From Emydura subglobosa (lineage: Eukaryota; Chordata; Testudines; Chelidae), in the NCBI GenBank assembly GCA_007922225.1, contig ML679956.1, positions 73,811,739 to 73,875,738 on the forward strand: a DNA stretch of 64,000 nucleotides, read 5' to 3'. Under the pieces are notes generated by a model, which was not told where the DNA came from, made no database searches, and saw nothing but the letters and a program-made list of their open reading frames with translations. How positions within the stretch are numbered: position 1 is the first letter of the stretch; every line of letters starts with the position of its first letter. Below, one piece after another: positions 22,850 to 34,769 of this stretch. The position numbers were made by a program, and so were the translations under genes.

Positions 22850-23005
22850 GAGTATTGCCACTGAAGTCAATGGAACTACTCAGATCTTTAACGTTAAGCA
22901 TGTGCATTAATCTTTGCTGGATTGGGGCCTTCAGTTGTAAGCTCTTCAAGGCAGGGAACAGGGAACTTTCTCTAGGCTTATATAGCACCTAGCACAATGA
23001 ATCCC
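22850..23005 (-). repeat. Decayed inverted-repeat element plus SINE tail
   Basis: 'actgaagtcaatggaactac' and 'gttaagcatgtgcatt' resemble the interior of the 2961-3123 element. 'taagctcttcaaggcaggga' and 'tatagcacctagcacaatga' resemble the SINE tail at 38510-38580. Confidence 0.45.
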
Positions 23006-23179
23006 CAAATTTGATTACTACATCCATTACAGGACACGACTTCATCTGGTGTAAATCAGCGTAGATTCACGGACTTCAGCGGAGCCGTGCCAGCACACCA
23101 GCTGTGGATCTGGCCCTAAATCTTCTTCTCCAGAGTTGCTTGAAAGGATCAGCTACCAGACTGCCAGTAGCATGTAGGT

Positions 23180-23400
23180 CACGGGAGAACTGGCCATCTG
23201 GCAGTTCTGGCAAATGCCAGAGGGGCTGGTGCACTCAAGGGCTGGTGGGCCGGCCCACCACGGACGCCTTTTATTAGGCCCTTCAGCTGGGCCTGGCCAA
23301 GAGCGGTAGCCACTCCCCTCTCCCGGCTCCGCCCCTTTCCCCCGCCACGTGGGCTCAGCGGCACCCTGGCCGATGTGCTTTAAATGCCAGGGCTGATTTT
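23180..23400. repeat. GC-rich unclassified segment
   Basis: A sharp local rise in GC and CpG content ('gggccggcccaccacggacg', 'cccctctcccggctccgccc') within otherwise AT-rich DNA. I see no exon or promoter pairing. The minus-strand ORF 23179-23364 is low-complexity. Its abrupt edges suggest an inserted repeat rather than a CpG island. Confidence 0.4.
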
Positions 23401-24834
23401 TAGCCCCAGTCTGTCACTGATGTAGGTAGTGGTATTTTGCTACTTTTCCATCCCCTCAGATCTACATTTCAGCAGTAATCTGAATTTATTTTTTATGTAG
23501 GGGATCTACATAACTCCAGTTGGCACCATTCACCTTTCCCTATCCACTCACTGGGCCTAGGTCATGGTTCGGGAAAGAGATCCCAGCCCATCAGCATTTT
23601 GACTTGGGATGGGTTTCACAAAGGTATTCAAACACCTAATCTTACCCTTAATGTCCACATTCACTTTTCTCCTTTTGTCTGTCTGAAGGTCAGATGGAAT
23701 ATTCCTTCCCACAGAGGCATAAGCCACCATTTGTCCCTGTTTAAATCACCTCATCTGATTATCGTAAATAGAGGCAAAGTTTATTTATATAGGGTAGAAA
23801 ACAAATAGAAAAACGGTAAAGAAACCTATATAGCAGGATCCTAGTGGCACTGACATAGGTAGACGGCTGTAAAGTTTGTATCACAGAGTATGAACACATT
23901 CCAGAGCGTAAGTGAACAAAGCTTTTCTGTCTCGCCAGGATTCTCCTAGTTTAACATTTTAGAGCCTCAGCATGTGTCTTGTCTTAGTGCCAGAGCGTGA
24001 ACCCCTTACTCACACTGGTGAGCAGTTACTTACCCAGGTGGTCCTGTTTTCTTCAATGGGCAGTTCCAGCTGAAATCAATGGGATTTATGGTAACTATTC
24101 CTCTTCCAGTATTTGCAAGAAGATCAATGAGAAGAGGGGTAAAAAGTTGACCGTACTTCCACAAAAGGTGTTTTTTAAAGAAAAAGCCCAGCAGGTGGTT
24201 TGCATAAAATCTCATTAGTCTCTTTAATTGTTTCAGACACCTCTTGGAAGAAAATGTCTCATTACCATTCATATTTACATAGCCTCTGGTTTTGTACTGA
24301 CTGTCATGGAGCACAGAATTATAGACCATATTATTTAATGTCTTAAGATTTATATGACAAGTACAATTCCTAGTGAGTGACCAGACACTGGATATTACTG
24401 CCTACCAAAACTAACAATGTGTAATTTGATATGGATTTCCATCTCCATTATGCTGATTGAATAATTAACCTTTGCAAGTCTATGTCTTTGAGCCTTCTGG
24501 GGAATCAGGTTTGTTTTTTTCAATAGCAGACAACAGCATCCTTAGAGTCAAACCCTCAGTTGGAAATGGACTAACACAGGCAGACGGAGGGCCTCAATTA
24601 GCAATTTCTTTAAAACTCCAGAAAAGAAAAGATGTAAAGAAACTATTTGCAGCAACTTTGGAGTATGCGGTGATCAGCAAATCTCAACTAAAAGTTTGGA
24701 TGCTATTCCAGCATTATTATTTAGTTAGTTATGATTTTTAATTTTTTTTTTACTGTTTGAGACTATTAAGTATATTAGAAACAAAAAGGAATCCTAACAT
24801 TGATTACTAGATGGCATTTGACTTGGCGTAGTAT
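23401..24834. other. Unannotated non-coding stretch
   Basis: No exon or mobile element recognised. ORFs at 23599-23808, 23997-24329 and 24472-24741 show no known protein content. Confidence 0.5.
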
Positions 24835-25145
24835 ATTTTGATTTAAAAAACATTAATTTTGTATCAGTCATGAAATGGATTAAAAGCTGGTTAACTGTCA
24901 GACCTCAAAATATAATTGTAAATGGAATTATGGTGGAGTAGGTATGCTTCCACTGGGGTCCCCCGGGGATCGGTTCCTGGTCCCCGGCTATTCAACATTT
25001 TTTATCAGTGATCTTGAGGAGAACATAAAATCAGAACAAAAAAAGCTTCAATGACGGGGGGAGTGGTAAATAACAAAGAGGACAGGTCATTGATGCAGCG
25101 TGAACTGGATCGTTTGGTAAGCCAGGTGCAAGCAAACAATATGTG

Positions 25146-25667
25146 TTTTTAATATGGCCAAATATAAAAGTGTATTTTCACGCTCTCTGGAGTGGCTCAC
25201 AATGGAGTGCCAATCTCAGGGCAACCTGTCAAAAAACAGACCTCAGGGCGGATGCCCCAAACTGGTGGTGTGTTCTATAATTAGATTTCACCAAGCCAGT
25301 AGCAAATGTGAACTCTTGGATCACATTTTGAGTCTTTGACGTCTAATCATCACAAGCAATGACCACTTGCTTTGAAATGAGCCCTTTTCTGTTGAAGTTA
25401 TTGATTTGCATTCCCCAAGCCTTTTTTCTCCTTTGATGGGTTATTTCGTTACAGGGGTAAACACGATGAAAATGTTTGCTGTTCCATCATAACAGGATAC
25501 AGATAAATGAAAACAAAGCAAGTAACATCCCATTCGTTTTCATGCCATTTAAACACCAAATACACTGTTATACGTTTAACAATCACTTTGATCTATACTA
25601 ATACACAAGTGAATTGGCCTGGGGATTTATCATGAGCTGCCACCTGGTCTGCCAGCATCCGATGTAC
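25146..25667. other. Probable insertion inside CR1, unclassified
   Basis: The 520 bp between two CR1 blocks carry no CR1 coding similarity. I see no clear inverted ends or coding content. Exact borders are uncertain. Confidence 0.4.
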
Positions 25668-25935
25668 ACCCTAGGAACAAAGTGTATAGGCCATGCTGAC
25701 AGGAGAGGGGACTCTAGCCTGGGAATCAGTGACTCTTAAAAAGACTTGGGGTTTATGGTGGATAATCAATTGAACATGAGCTTGCGGTGTGATGCTGTGG
25801 CCAAAAGGGCTAATCTGATCCATGGATGTGTAAACAGGAATATTGAGTAGGAGTAGGGTGGTGATATTGTCTCTGTTGCTACCAGTGATGAGACCCTTTC
25901 TGGAATACTGTGTCTAATTCTACTGCCCACAAGCC

Positions 25936-26394
25936 AAGAAGGTGTGACAGGGCCAGACCTGATGGCTACAGGAGAGCAGTGGAGGGTATCTATATTAGCC
26001 CCAGGATTAACAAATCCTTGTTCCCTGGGTGATTCAGCTGGGGCTACTCCAGGGCAATTAGGCCAGCTGAGGCCAAGCAGGGCACTAGCCCCAGTGGTTA
26101 AAAGCCTCCCGGTCAGGCAGACAGGGGCAGCGGAAAGGGAATTAGGAGGAGCAGCAAAGTGGAGCAGAGCTGCTACAGGGCTTGGAGCTGTTGCTACCAC
26201 AACCCAAAGGTACCAGAGGCAGGGGGGTGCCTATCCGGGCACAGCCAGGGATCCTAGGCACAGAGGCCAGAGGGAAGGGCACTCCCCCTTCCCCTCCCCA
26301 TGTTCCAGAAGCGGACCATGAGCAGTGGGGCCAAGGACGGGCGACCCAGGGAAGGCAGTAGCTCACGGACTAAGCAGTTGAGGCTACTCCTATG
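25936..26394. mobile_element. GC-rich insertion inside CR1 (LTR-like or LINE 5' region, unproven)
   Basis: Begins 'tgtgacagggccagacctga' directly after CR1 reverse transcriptase sequence and gives way to the CR1 3' tail near 26395. It is GC-rich, with 'ggggcagcggaaagggaatt'-like purine runs. I could not find a convincing target duplication or CA end. ORFs 25766-26200 (-) and 25944-26321 (+) are shadows in this GC-rich DNA. Confidence 0.45.
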
Positions 26395-26470
26395 TCCTGT
26401 GGTGCAAAACAGGAGATCAGACTGGGTGATCAGAATGGTTCTTCTGGCCTTATAATTATGAATCACGGTG

Positions 26471-27689
26471 ACCCACACTGTTCAAACATCTGACCCAATC
26501 CTGCAAACATGCATGAAAGCAATCCTTACTCACCCAAGTCAGCCATTAAGTGTTTCAGGATCTGGCCTTTACTCAGTAACAAACTATAAGGTCTGATCCC
26601 ACTACCATTGAGATCAATGGAAGAATTCACTGAGCAAGTCCAGTCCTGTGGACATATTTTCTCAGCTGCTGTAAATTGGCATTGCATTACGAAAGCCAAT
26701 AGAGCTTTGTCTGTTTACTCTGGCCAATGATCTGGCCTGTATTGTATCTGTACCCAAACAGCAACAATGACATTCTAAAGAATTGTCTCCTTTCACTGTA
26801 GGACTTTCTTTAACTCCGAGTCAGAGAGAGAATTTAGCAGCAAAGCCATTCAGACAAGTCCAGGGCTCTCTTTAAAATTTGATACGATTATGTACTCAAT
26901 CTCAACATCAAATGCAAAGAACCAGAAAGCAATCTTGCGGTTGCAGAGAGGATTAGATTTTTCTGTCCCTTTCTTTTCATGCAGAGGCAGAACATCATTC
27001 CAACTTGAGGGGCTCTTGTAAAATCATTTTGTATTGGATATTAATGGGGAACTTGAGGGATTTCTCTGGACTCTTCTCCAGAGAGGCAAGCCTTCCAGGT
27101 TTATGACCCTGCATGTTGGGGACTTTAGATTTAAAGAATTACATCAGAGGTCATCTTAGAGAATTTCCTGGACAGTGAGATGCTCCTTGGAAAATGTTCA
27201 GAGCTTGTTGTATTTCTGACAACCGTGCTCAGAAAGGAACAGGTGCTGAGCTGTTTCACCTTATCTTCAGAAACTGATAAGAATGAGCCTTTTTTCTGTT
27301 TTCTTAGTGTTTTATGTTGCTGCCCATCATCCTAAACAAAAAAGTTTGTTTTACTTGAATAAGAAGAAAAAGACACTAGCTCAGATTCTCCTCTGCGTGC
27401 TATGGGGCAGATCAACAGAAGTCAATGGAGTTATGATGAATTACACATGCTGAGGATCTGCCCTTTTATCTGCTTAGCACAGTTGAATATGGTGGGCACA
27501 GTGGGCACCCCAGTGCCAGTTTTCTACCTGCCCGATCCCCAGCATAATTTAGAGCAACCTTAAGGATGCTTTAAACTACAGTGGCTGGCTCTGGCTCTGT
27601 CACACTGGCTAAGGACAACTCAAACACAGGGCTTGTGATGGGAGCACATCAACTTAAAAGCAGGGAAATGTGGAGTAGAAGTTAGCAGA
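26471..27689. other. Unannotated non-coding stretch
   Basis: No gene recognised. Stock phrases ('gaccctgcatgttgggg', 'gatcaatggaagaattcact') suggest decayed repeats only. Confidence 0.5.
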
Positions 27690-28555
27690 GGTGATGTTAC
27701 CGCTGTATACAGCATTAGTGGGACCACTGCTGGAATTCTGCGTCTAGTCCTGATGTCAACACTTTAAAAAGGATATTGACAAATGGGAAGTGTGTTCAGA
27801 AAAGAGCTAAAGATTGGATCGAGGCCTGGAACACACACTTACAGTGATTGATTGACTTCGGAAGCTCAGTCGATGTAGTTTATCTGAGAGAAGGTGAAAC
27901 AGTGACTCGATCACCGCCTATGAGGCCCAGATTTTTAAAGGTATTTAGGCATTGCTGCGTTGAGTGCAGCAAGGCCTATGTGATTAGATCGCGAGCCCCA
28001 TTTTCGTAAGTGACTTAGGAGCTTTATTTATTGAAAGTCAATGGGACTTAGTCTCCTAAATACTTTTGAGGATCGGGTGTTAGGAACCTAACTCCTATTG
28101 AAACCAGTGGGCATTTGGCACCTAAATATCTTTAAAGATCCAGCCCTACTTGCCTAAATCACTTTTGAAAATGGGACTTAGCCGTCTAAATCACTTATGC
28201 CTTGCAGTGCTGAGCAGAGCAATGGCCTGCTAAATGCCGTTCAGATCCTAAATACCTATGGGGGGAGACTTCTGACCGCGAGTACGCTTTCATCTAGCAG
28301 ACGAAGGTATTGTAAGATCCATTGAATGGCTGGAAGTTGAAGGCAGAGTAATTCAGATGGGAAATGAGGTGCATGTTTTTAACCTTGGGACACTCTCCCT
28401 GGGGAGGGGGCGGATTCTCCATCACTAAAAGATAATAATGTGGTTGAGGCTGGAATTATGGGGGAGGTTCTCTGGCCTATGCTATACAGAAGGTTGGACT
28501 AGACCTGGATGACCATAACAGTCCTTTCTGGCCTTAAAGCAGTGAATCAATTCCG
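27690..28555 (+). mobile_element. CR1 LINE 3' part with a nested element
   Basis: The left part (27690-27920) is a frame-broken ORF2 C-terminal block ('ggaccactgctggaattctg', 'aaaaaggatattgacaaatg', 'gttcagaaaagagc'). The right part (28262-28555) continues the same LINE with 'ggtggattctccatcacta'-like sequence and ends with the tail 'gttggactagacctggatga' and 'ccataacagtcctttctggc'. The DNA between, 27922-28261, is a different repeat. Confidence 0.78.
27922..28261. mobile_element. Inverted-repeat element nested in CR1
   Basis: The left end 'aggcccagatttttaaaggt' followed by 'atttaggc' is matched on the other strand by internal 'ggcacctaaatatctttaaa' and 'gatccagccc'. A second similar module follows to 28261 ('ttcagatcctaaatacctat'). 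The 'cctaaata' and 'gtcaatggga' phrases recur in the element at 62350-62556 and near 61480-61600. Confidence 0.65.
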
Positions 28556-29328
28556 CCTACATGGGAGGGGGAGTATGGGATACCCCTGCCCTAGCTGGGG
28601 ACTATCACATACCTGACTGGTGCCTTGCCCTTATTCCAGGAGCACTAGGTGAAGGAGGAGAGGTTCTTGGACACAGCCGCTCCAAAAGTATTTAGGCTCC
28701 TAATGTCCATTGAAATTGGGAGTGAGGTGCCTACATCTTTTTGGGGACCTGGGACCTTCGTGCCCTCCCATCTGCTGCACTCCCATGCCAAGGGCCCACC
28801 CTCGCATTTCATATAGTCCTTCGTCACTCCCGTGGGAGTTTGCCTGGAGGAAATCCTGAGAGGATCTGACCTCCTGGGGGGTTTTCTGGTCTTCAGGACC
28901 TCTTAGGTTGTATCCCAGAGACTTGTTTGCCTGAGGGGAAAAAACGATGAAAAGCCTCAGGATCTGGCCCACTAAGTTCACTTGTAGCTACATTAGAGCA
29001 GAATTCCATACTGGGGCCATGCTCTCCATTGGAGTAAATTGTCACAGCTTGATTGGCAGAGCTTAATTGGCTTCAGTTTCTGCCCCCAGAGAGTATGGCC
29101 CCAGTATGTTCCAGTACCATAATAATGCTTCCCATTTAATACTATTGCAGTCTGTACAAAACAATTCCACTCAGTCTCAGCCTATATGAAAGTGTTACAC
29201 TCCTTTAGAGTAATGGACAGGATGTTAATGGATGTGAGATGGAGATACCTATAAAGCACTACAGCAAATTGAAAGGGAATTGGATTTGATTGCAACTCTT
29301 TCTTTATTTCTCTCATTCTCTTCTCTAG
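28556..29328. other. Non-coding stretch before the first recognised receptor exon
   Basis: Probable ADCYAP1R1 intron. The last bases form a good polypyrimidine tract (29298-29326) and the AG acceptor at 29327-29328. Fragments near 28685-28745 ('tatttaggctcctaatgtcc') resemble the element at 27922. No further exon was found. Confidence 0.6.
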
Positions 29329-29436
29329 GATGCCCTGGGATGTGGGATAATATTACATGCTGGAAGTCTGCGAGCGTGGGTGAAATCGTCTTTGTCAAGT
29401 GTCCTGCTCTGTTCAGAATTATTAACTCTGAAGACG
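29329..29436 (+). CDS. ADCYAP1R1: ADCYAP1R1 (PAC1 receptor) exon, extracellular hormone-binding domain
   Basis: This 108-nt exon begins two bases into a codon, runs 35 full codons and ends with one base of the next. It encodes '[19 protein letters not shown]' and then '[12 protein letters not shown]', the conserved N-terminal extracellular domain of class B receptors: two cysteines of the disulfide core, the W-D-x-x-x-C-W signature and an N-glycosylation site (NIT). In the PACAP receptor this domain captures the C-terminal half of the peptide ligand at the cell surface. An acceptor AG (29327-29328) after a polypyrimidine tract and a donor GTAAAG (29437) bound it. The open frame extending further on both sides is intronic. 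I recognise PAC1 rather than VPAC1 or VPAC2 from the [12 protein letters not shown] string and from the downstream exons. The preceding exon (signal peptide and mature N-terminus) was not found. Confidence 0.95.
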
Positions 29437-29596
29437 GTAAAGTGCCCTTCTCCTTTCTTCATTGGTTCCATACGGTTGCTAGATTCAGCAGTCGTGCTGA
29501 TCGTACAGCCAAGCATTTGGTACTGTTAAAGGGAATCAAAAGCTCTGCAGTGGACTGGGGCTGCTGGAGACATGATGTATACAATATGTCGGGCTT

Positions 29597-29645
<49 letters not shown>

Positions 29646-29655
29646 NNNNNNNNNN

Positions 29656-29704
<49 letters not shown>

Positions 29705-32700
29705 CTACACTAAGGCTAGTTACAAAATAGAAAGCTGTGCCCTTAGACGTCCATTGAAGTTAATGGGAAATGTGATTGCTGTCCAAGGGCCTTAGATTAT
29801 TTATACAAAATAAAAAACAACGCAGGTTCTGAAGTCAAAACTCAGGGTCAGATTCTGGTTGGCCTTTGTGCATATGTGTGGTGGTGATGGGTCATATAAG
29901 AGGGGATGTTCCTTAGACCCTCTCTCCATGTAAAGGTCAGGAAGAATTCCAGGCCCTTCATTCACCAGAGGGTGAGGGTGAATGAAGTGCTCCTTTTTTG
30001 GAGGGGGCGGGGGGACAGAGAGGGGTTGAAATGGGTGGGGCCATGGTCCTACCTCCTCAGGCTTCTGTCAGGGTAGCTGGCTGGCTGGCAGTAGGCCAAT
30101 GAAGGGGAACTGTAGCACTGAATATGCAGCCTGAGGCTAGTACCTCTTGGTGTTCCTTCTGGGACAGTAATGTTGTGCCTCATCTTCCATGCACGGTTGT
30201 GCTTAACTATCCCAATCAAGTGCTCTGTCCTTCCTCATACAAAACTCCCAATGAAATGAATGGGAATTTTGCCTGAGTAAAATCTTTAGAAGTTGAGCAA
30301 GTTATTATTAGTTATAAAACTATTTAGCCTGACTAGTGACATTAAGAAGCTTCCCACTCGAATGCATGAGAGACAGACTCAAAGTTGTTTGGCAACACAA
30401 TTTTGTACAATTCCTCCCAGCGCCAGTCCCGTCAGATGTATCCATTAAACGGCAGCTCCCATTGAGAGGGATACTAATAAAACTCGATCCTGATCTGTAA
30501 AGCTATTTTGCAAAATACCTATACCTGCAAACACTGTACAGAAAAAGCTTTGTGTGTTTGAGCAAGTAAGGACTTCATGCACAAATACATGTGTGCAAAT
30601 CCCTTGATCAGGACACTGAAGCAAGCACATTTCCTCTTGTGAAAATGCTACATAGGATTTTACATGACGAAATGTCATCATGAAAAGCTTTTTTTTTAAT
30701 GTCCTATAAAATATAAGGCCACCTGCAGTAGCCTCAATAGTGCTGAGGCATTGGTTCTCAGTGACTCAGAGGACAGAGGGGCACTTACTAAATCATCAAA
30801 GGCTAGTGATAGAAAAACAACATGACAGTGTTTTATGGAGTTCACAGATAACATAGGCAAGAACATTCTTGCCCTCTCCAAGGATTTCTGAAGCGCCTGA
30901 GACATGGATACTAATTCTCAACCACACACACAGTCGCTCACTCAGTCTGATGGCCAAACTAGTTCAGGTCATCTCCAGAGCAGCAGATCCGTTCAACCAA
31001 AAGCTTTCCCAGTACAATAATCATGGGTTCTCGCGCTCTGAAGGCAGAATGCTTTTATGATGTTTATTGTGCACCCACTGGCAGCTGATTTGTCATTTTC
31101 TTCTGATATAATTATAGCAGCCCTGCTTTCAATAGAGGGCTTGTCAGATGTTGTTCCATTAGAAGCCCCTACTTTTGAGTGGTTTGTAATCGCATTCTTT
31201 CAATATCCTGAGTAGAAGCTTGGCAACGTAGATTCTTTTCTTTTTATTTTTTTAAGTCAGTGCAATGCTCATGGATGTTGCTGGATTGGCAATGCAGAGA
31301 ATGACATCCGGCAAGATTTCTTTATACTAAACATGCCTCAACCTCAAACCTCCCAACTATCCCTCCTGCATTTATTTACATTCCACACAAGCTTAGCGCT
31401 CTCCCTGCATCAGAACTAAACAGCTGCAGAACTGCACTTACAGATGGAGCTATGCACTCCAAAGGGATGAAGCCAGCAGTATTTTAAGTTTTCTGCATGA
31501 ATAATTTTGTTTCCTGCATTTTGGATTTTTGTCACTTGGCTGATTGAGCTCCCAACCTTGACCTGGAGGGGGGAGAAGAAGTTCATTGTAAATCCCCATT
31601 CAGCCCTCATGGTCTCCATGCCAAAATCACTAGCCAGTGCCAAGTGGCACCACTTGCACTTATGTGTAAGCCTGTCCACAAGAAGCAAGACCAAGCCCTG
31701 CCAAATCATCCGGTAACCACATAGATATTACATCTGGAACAATTTCAGGTCACTACTAACTCAGACTGGCTTTGTACTAGTTGACCCAGGAGTGGAAGAC
31801 TCTACATCCGTTACCAGTCCCCTGAGCCACTCAGATACCTGTGATCTTTTTGTATCATCCTTACAACTTTTTATTTTTGTTTCTCTAGGGTAGAGTGCAG
31901 AAATAGTCACATTTATGACTGTTCCACTTATAAAGGGTTGAACACCAAATACAACACGATATCACATTTCACATAAGATGTAACCAAAATGATGTTTCAA
32001 GATCCATCCAGCTGAGAATTGTGGAATCACTCCCCAGTTTCTTCTACTCTAATACTTAAGGACAGATCCAGGGTTCTGAGCTGTAATTCTGCTGTGATCC
32101 CAGAATGCAGCATTTCTTCTCTTGAAAATGCATCTGTGACCTCCACCCATCAATCCAGAGACTTTGCTTTCATTTTTGTCTTCTAGGGGAAGTAGTGTTG
32201 CCATTTGTCATAACATTTTTTTAGTACAGGACTAGTGCTGACTCTGCTGCTAACGCGTCCTAGTTTACAGGCCATTCAAAGCATCCCAATTCACCTTTGG
32301 TAAGTAAACAAACTGTGATAATGTATGGCAAAGCTATGATGTTGGATTGCCATGTAAGAAAGAAGGTCAAGGCACTACAGTGAAGCATCTTGGTCCCATT
32401 GGGTGTAATTTAATGAGCTGTGATCCTGAATAGCAAGGTTGGCATGTTTCTGATTTTTCATTTTTTTTCCACTCAGTGAAAACACTGTCTTTCAAATGAA
32501 GTCTTTTGAAGTCCAGAAAGCACCCACAAGTCTCTGTTTGGCACGACTGAGGGGTTTTGGGGTGATTAATTCTTTTCATCCAAATTAGTAGATCAGAGCC
32601 TGAGTAAATGCTAGTACAGATGACAGAATGCAGCTTTCAGGGATTGCCATCTGCTTGACATTGTGAAATGACCTTCATTCAGAAACCCAAAAGATAGGTA

Positions 32701-33500
32701 TGACTGGCTCTCGCTGAGTCCTCTCTCTAGTCACAAAAAAGTGTGTGGGGGGGTTGTTTGTTTCTTTTTCTCCCCCCAAATGCTCAACTTGGGAAACTAT
32801 CCATTGCATTAAAAAAGCATGATTATGATGCATTTATGTATTGTGCTTGAAAATAGAGAGAAAATGGTTTTATTTATATTGTGTGTACCACATATATGAA
32901 ACTCTCTAAAGTCAGAGTTCTGTAGAAATTGTTCTAAAATACCATGGAATTTAAGGGCAAATGAGATCCTTTCCATATATGGTTTGAACCATCATGTAAG
33001 GTTGCATGGCTGGGATATAACTAATTCTGTAGGATGGCTACAATACTATTTGGGAGCTATTTCATTCATTATTACATTCTATAAGGCCTTTTCATCGGGA
33101 CAGGGCCAGTTCCACCCCATGAGTTGGTTGGGAAAGAGGTACTGGTGGTCTTCTTGAGGCTTTCACCTCATGTCTTCTACCATCCATTGTAGCCCCAAGC
33201 TTTACCTTCCTTGTGTCCTGCCCAAGTTTTACTATTCTGGGGAGCTAAAACCACAAAGACTCTGAGCTCCTACTGCAGGATGTGAATAATTTCCCATTAA
33301 AACCAATGGGAGTTGCATGTATTCTGCCAGAAGAAAATCAGGCAGCAGGTTGTTCCCATGTCTGCTGCATTACAATTACAATAGGCATTGCTGCCTCTGA
33401 GGCACTGGGATTAGCTGTAATGATTAATTCTGGTGGATTCAGGAAATCTTCTGTGATCTTCCTCATTTTGAAATATATCATTCCTTTGAAAAAAACAAAT
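29437..33500 (+). other. ADCYAP1R1 intron, first part
   Basis: Intronic DNA with the (TG)n tract at 29599-29702 and decayed repeats around 29840-30140 (G-rich near 30001-30015). No exon recognised. ORFs at 30445-30681, 30696-30905, 31416-31716 and 32367-32579 carry no recognisable domain. A 21-nt micro-exon of the receptor is expected somewhere between 29437 and 47733, but I did not identify it. Confidence 0.6.
29599..29702 (+). repeat. (TG)n microsatellite with a 10-N assembly gap
   Basis: An uninterrupted TG repeat on both sides of ten Ns at 29646-29655. The true length is unknown. It starts 163 bp downstream of the splice donor at 29437. The ORF that reads through it is an artefact. Confidence 0.98.
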
Positions 33501-33526
33501 AGGTCAGTAAGGATGGAAAAGGAGGT

Positions 33527-33545
33527 ATGTGTGTGTGTGTGTGAG
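33527..33545 (+). repeat. Short (GT)n tract
   Basis: 'gtatgtgtgtgtgtgtgtga', a short dinucleotide repeat in the intron. Confidence 0.85.
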
Positions 33546-34769
33546 AGGAGTACCGCACTATACCTATATCTTTCTCAAGACGAGTAGTCTATAGAATAGG
33601 GTCAATAAGACCACTAGTTATTCAGATACTACTGTGACATATCTAAGGTGGATAGACAGATATTAATATTCTTTGTCTCGCCCAAGATGAAAATTGCTCA
33701 GGGTATTTGCCAGCTAGAGCATTTCTTTCTTTGGCAGCTTCATTATTGTACTATGAGCTGAAAGCCCAAGTTGTCACACGCGGGGCCAAGTAATCCGCCA
33801 TCTGTGCAGTCTCCTGAATGCAGCCAATGAGACTGCTGCATGTAAATTAGCTATAGAGTAAAGCTCATGATGGGTTCAATTACCTCTGAGATTACAACGG
33901 TCTAGGTCTCTTGGTCTTGCATAGATACACAGCTTGCTGTCTCAGTGTAATTCATAAAGTCAAAATGGCTGAAAACTTAAAAATTGGATGGTAATGGACC
34001 ACTGATGTCAATGGAGATCGAACCTGGTGATACTGTGAACAAAATAAGCTCTTAACCATGCTTGTAGTTGTTTCCATTGCATCCCACTCAATCAAGAAAC
34101 ATTCTAGGCTTCAGAGTGACATAGACAGTTGACAGTTCTGGAATCTTATTATATAGGTATTGATAGAGAGAGGCAGTGGAGATGGCTATTTAAGATCAGA
34201 GACTTTACAAGCAATAAAATGTAGCTAGAGAAAATACGCTTTTTTACTGAGGCTGGAGAAGCAGGCTTTCTCTGCTAGTAGCTAAAGCTAATGTCAGCAT
34301 TGCAGCAGTCTGACATTGGAATCCTGCACCACTCGCAAATCAATGTGGCTAAAGAATCAGGTAGCTGGAGTGTGACTTTTCTGTCCATATGCATTTCTTT
34401 CTTGGTGGATTTTTCAGACGCCGGTGAGGGAAACTGACAACTCCAGAATCAAGGAATCTCCATTAAAAAAAGTGCCCCAGTCCACTAGAGTACAGACCAC
34501 TAACAAAAATACTCGAGCTGAGCTCAACTAGCGTCAGGGTACGCAGGGAAAAAGAGGTGGCCTCTTAGATATCCAGAATATAGGTGTCACATGGCTTCAT
34601 ACTGAGTGTGACACCGACATCTTGTATGGCACTCAAAGTCCACAGTAAAGAAAACTGTTGCATTTTACTGCAACTTTTCGGTGTCTTTCAAAGGTATCCC
34701 CAGATAGAATGCCCTTCTGTAGTCCTGTCTAGAGTTGATCAAGTGCCAAAAACGCAACTGTGATAGCAC
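33546..34769 (+). other. ADCYAP1R1 intron, unannotated part
   Basis: No exon, RNA or named repeat found. Confidence 0.5.

Larger units (their letters stand above)
24835..26470 (+). mobile_element. CR1 LINE split into three pieces
   Basis: The first piece (about 24835-25145) keeps 'MKWIKSWLTV' and then 'GPPGDRF', 'FFISDLEENI'. The second (about 25668-25935) reads 'KDLGFMVDNQLNMSLRCDAV' and 'AKRANLIHGCVNRNIE', the usual next block of CR1 ORF2. The third (about 26395-26470) is the 3' tail 'gagatcagactgggtgatca' and 'gaatggttcttctggcctta'. The intervening DNA at 25146-25667 and 25936-26394 is unrelated to CR1 and looks inserted. The element is dead. Confidence 0.8.

Noticed and set aside
23180..23400. 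CpG island or promoter of a neighbouring gene
   Set aside because: Only about 220 bp, abrupt edges, no exon or transcription-start context nearby.
25766..26478. GC-rich ORFs on both strands, possible gene
   Set aside because: The segment is an insertion inside a CR1 LINE. The ORFs on opposite strands overlap and are proline/serine-rich by base composition only.
29280..29795. 171-codon ORF including the receptor exon and the TG repeat
   Set aside because: Only 29329-29436 is exon. The rest is intron read in frame, passes through Ns and the dinucleotide repeat, and ignores the good splice sites.
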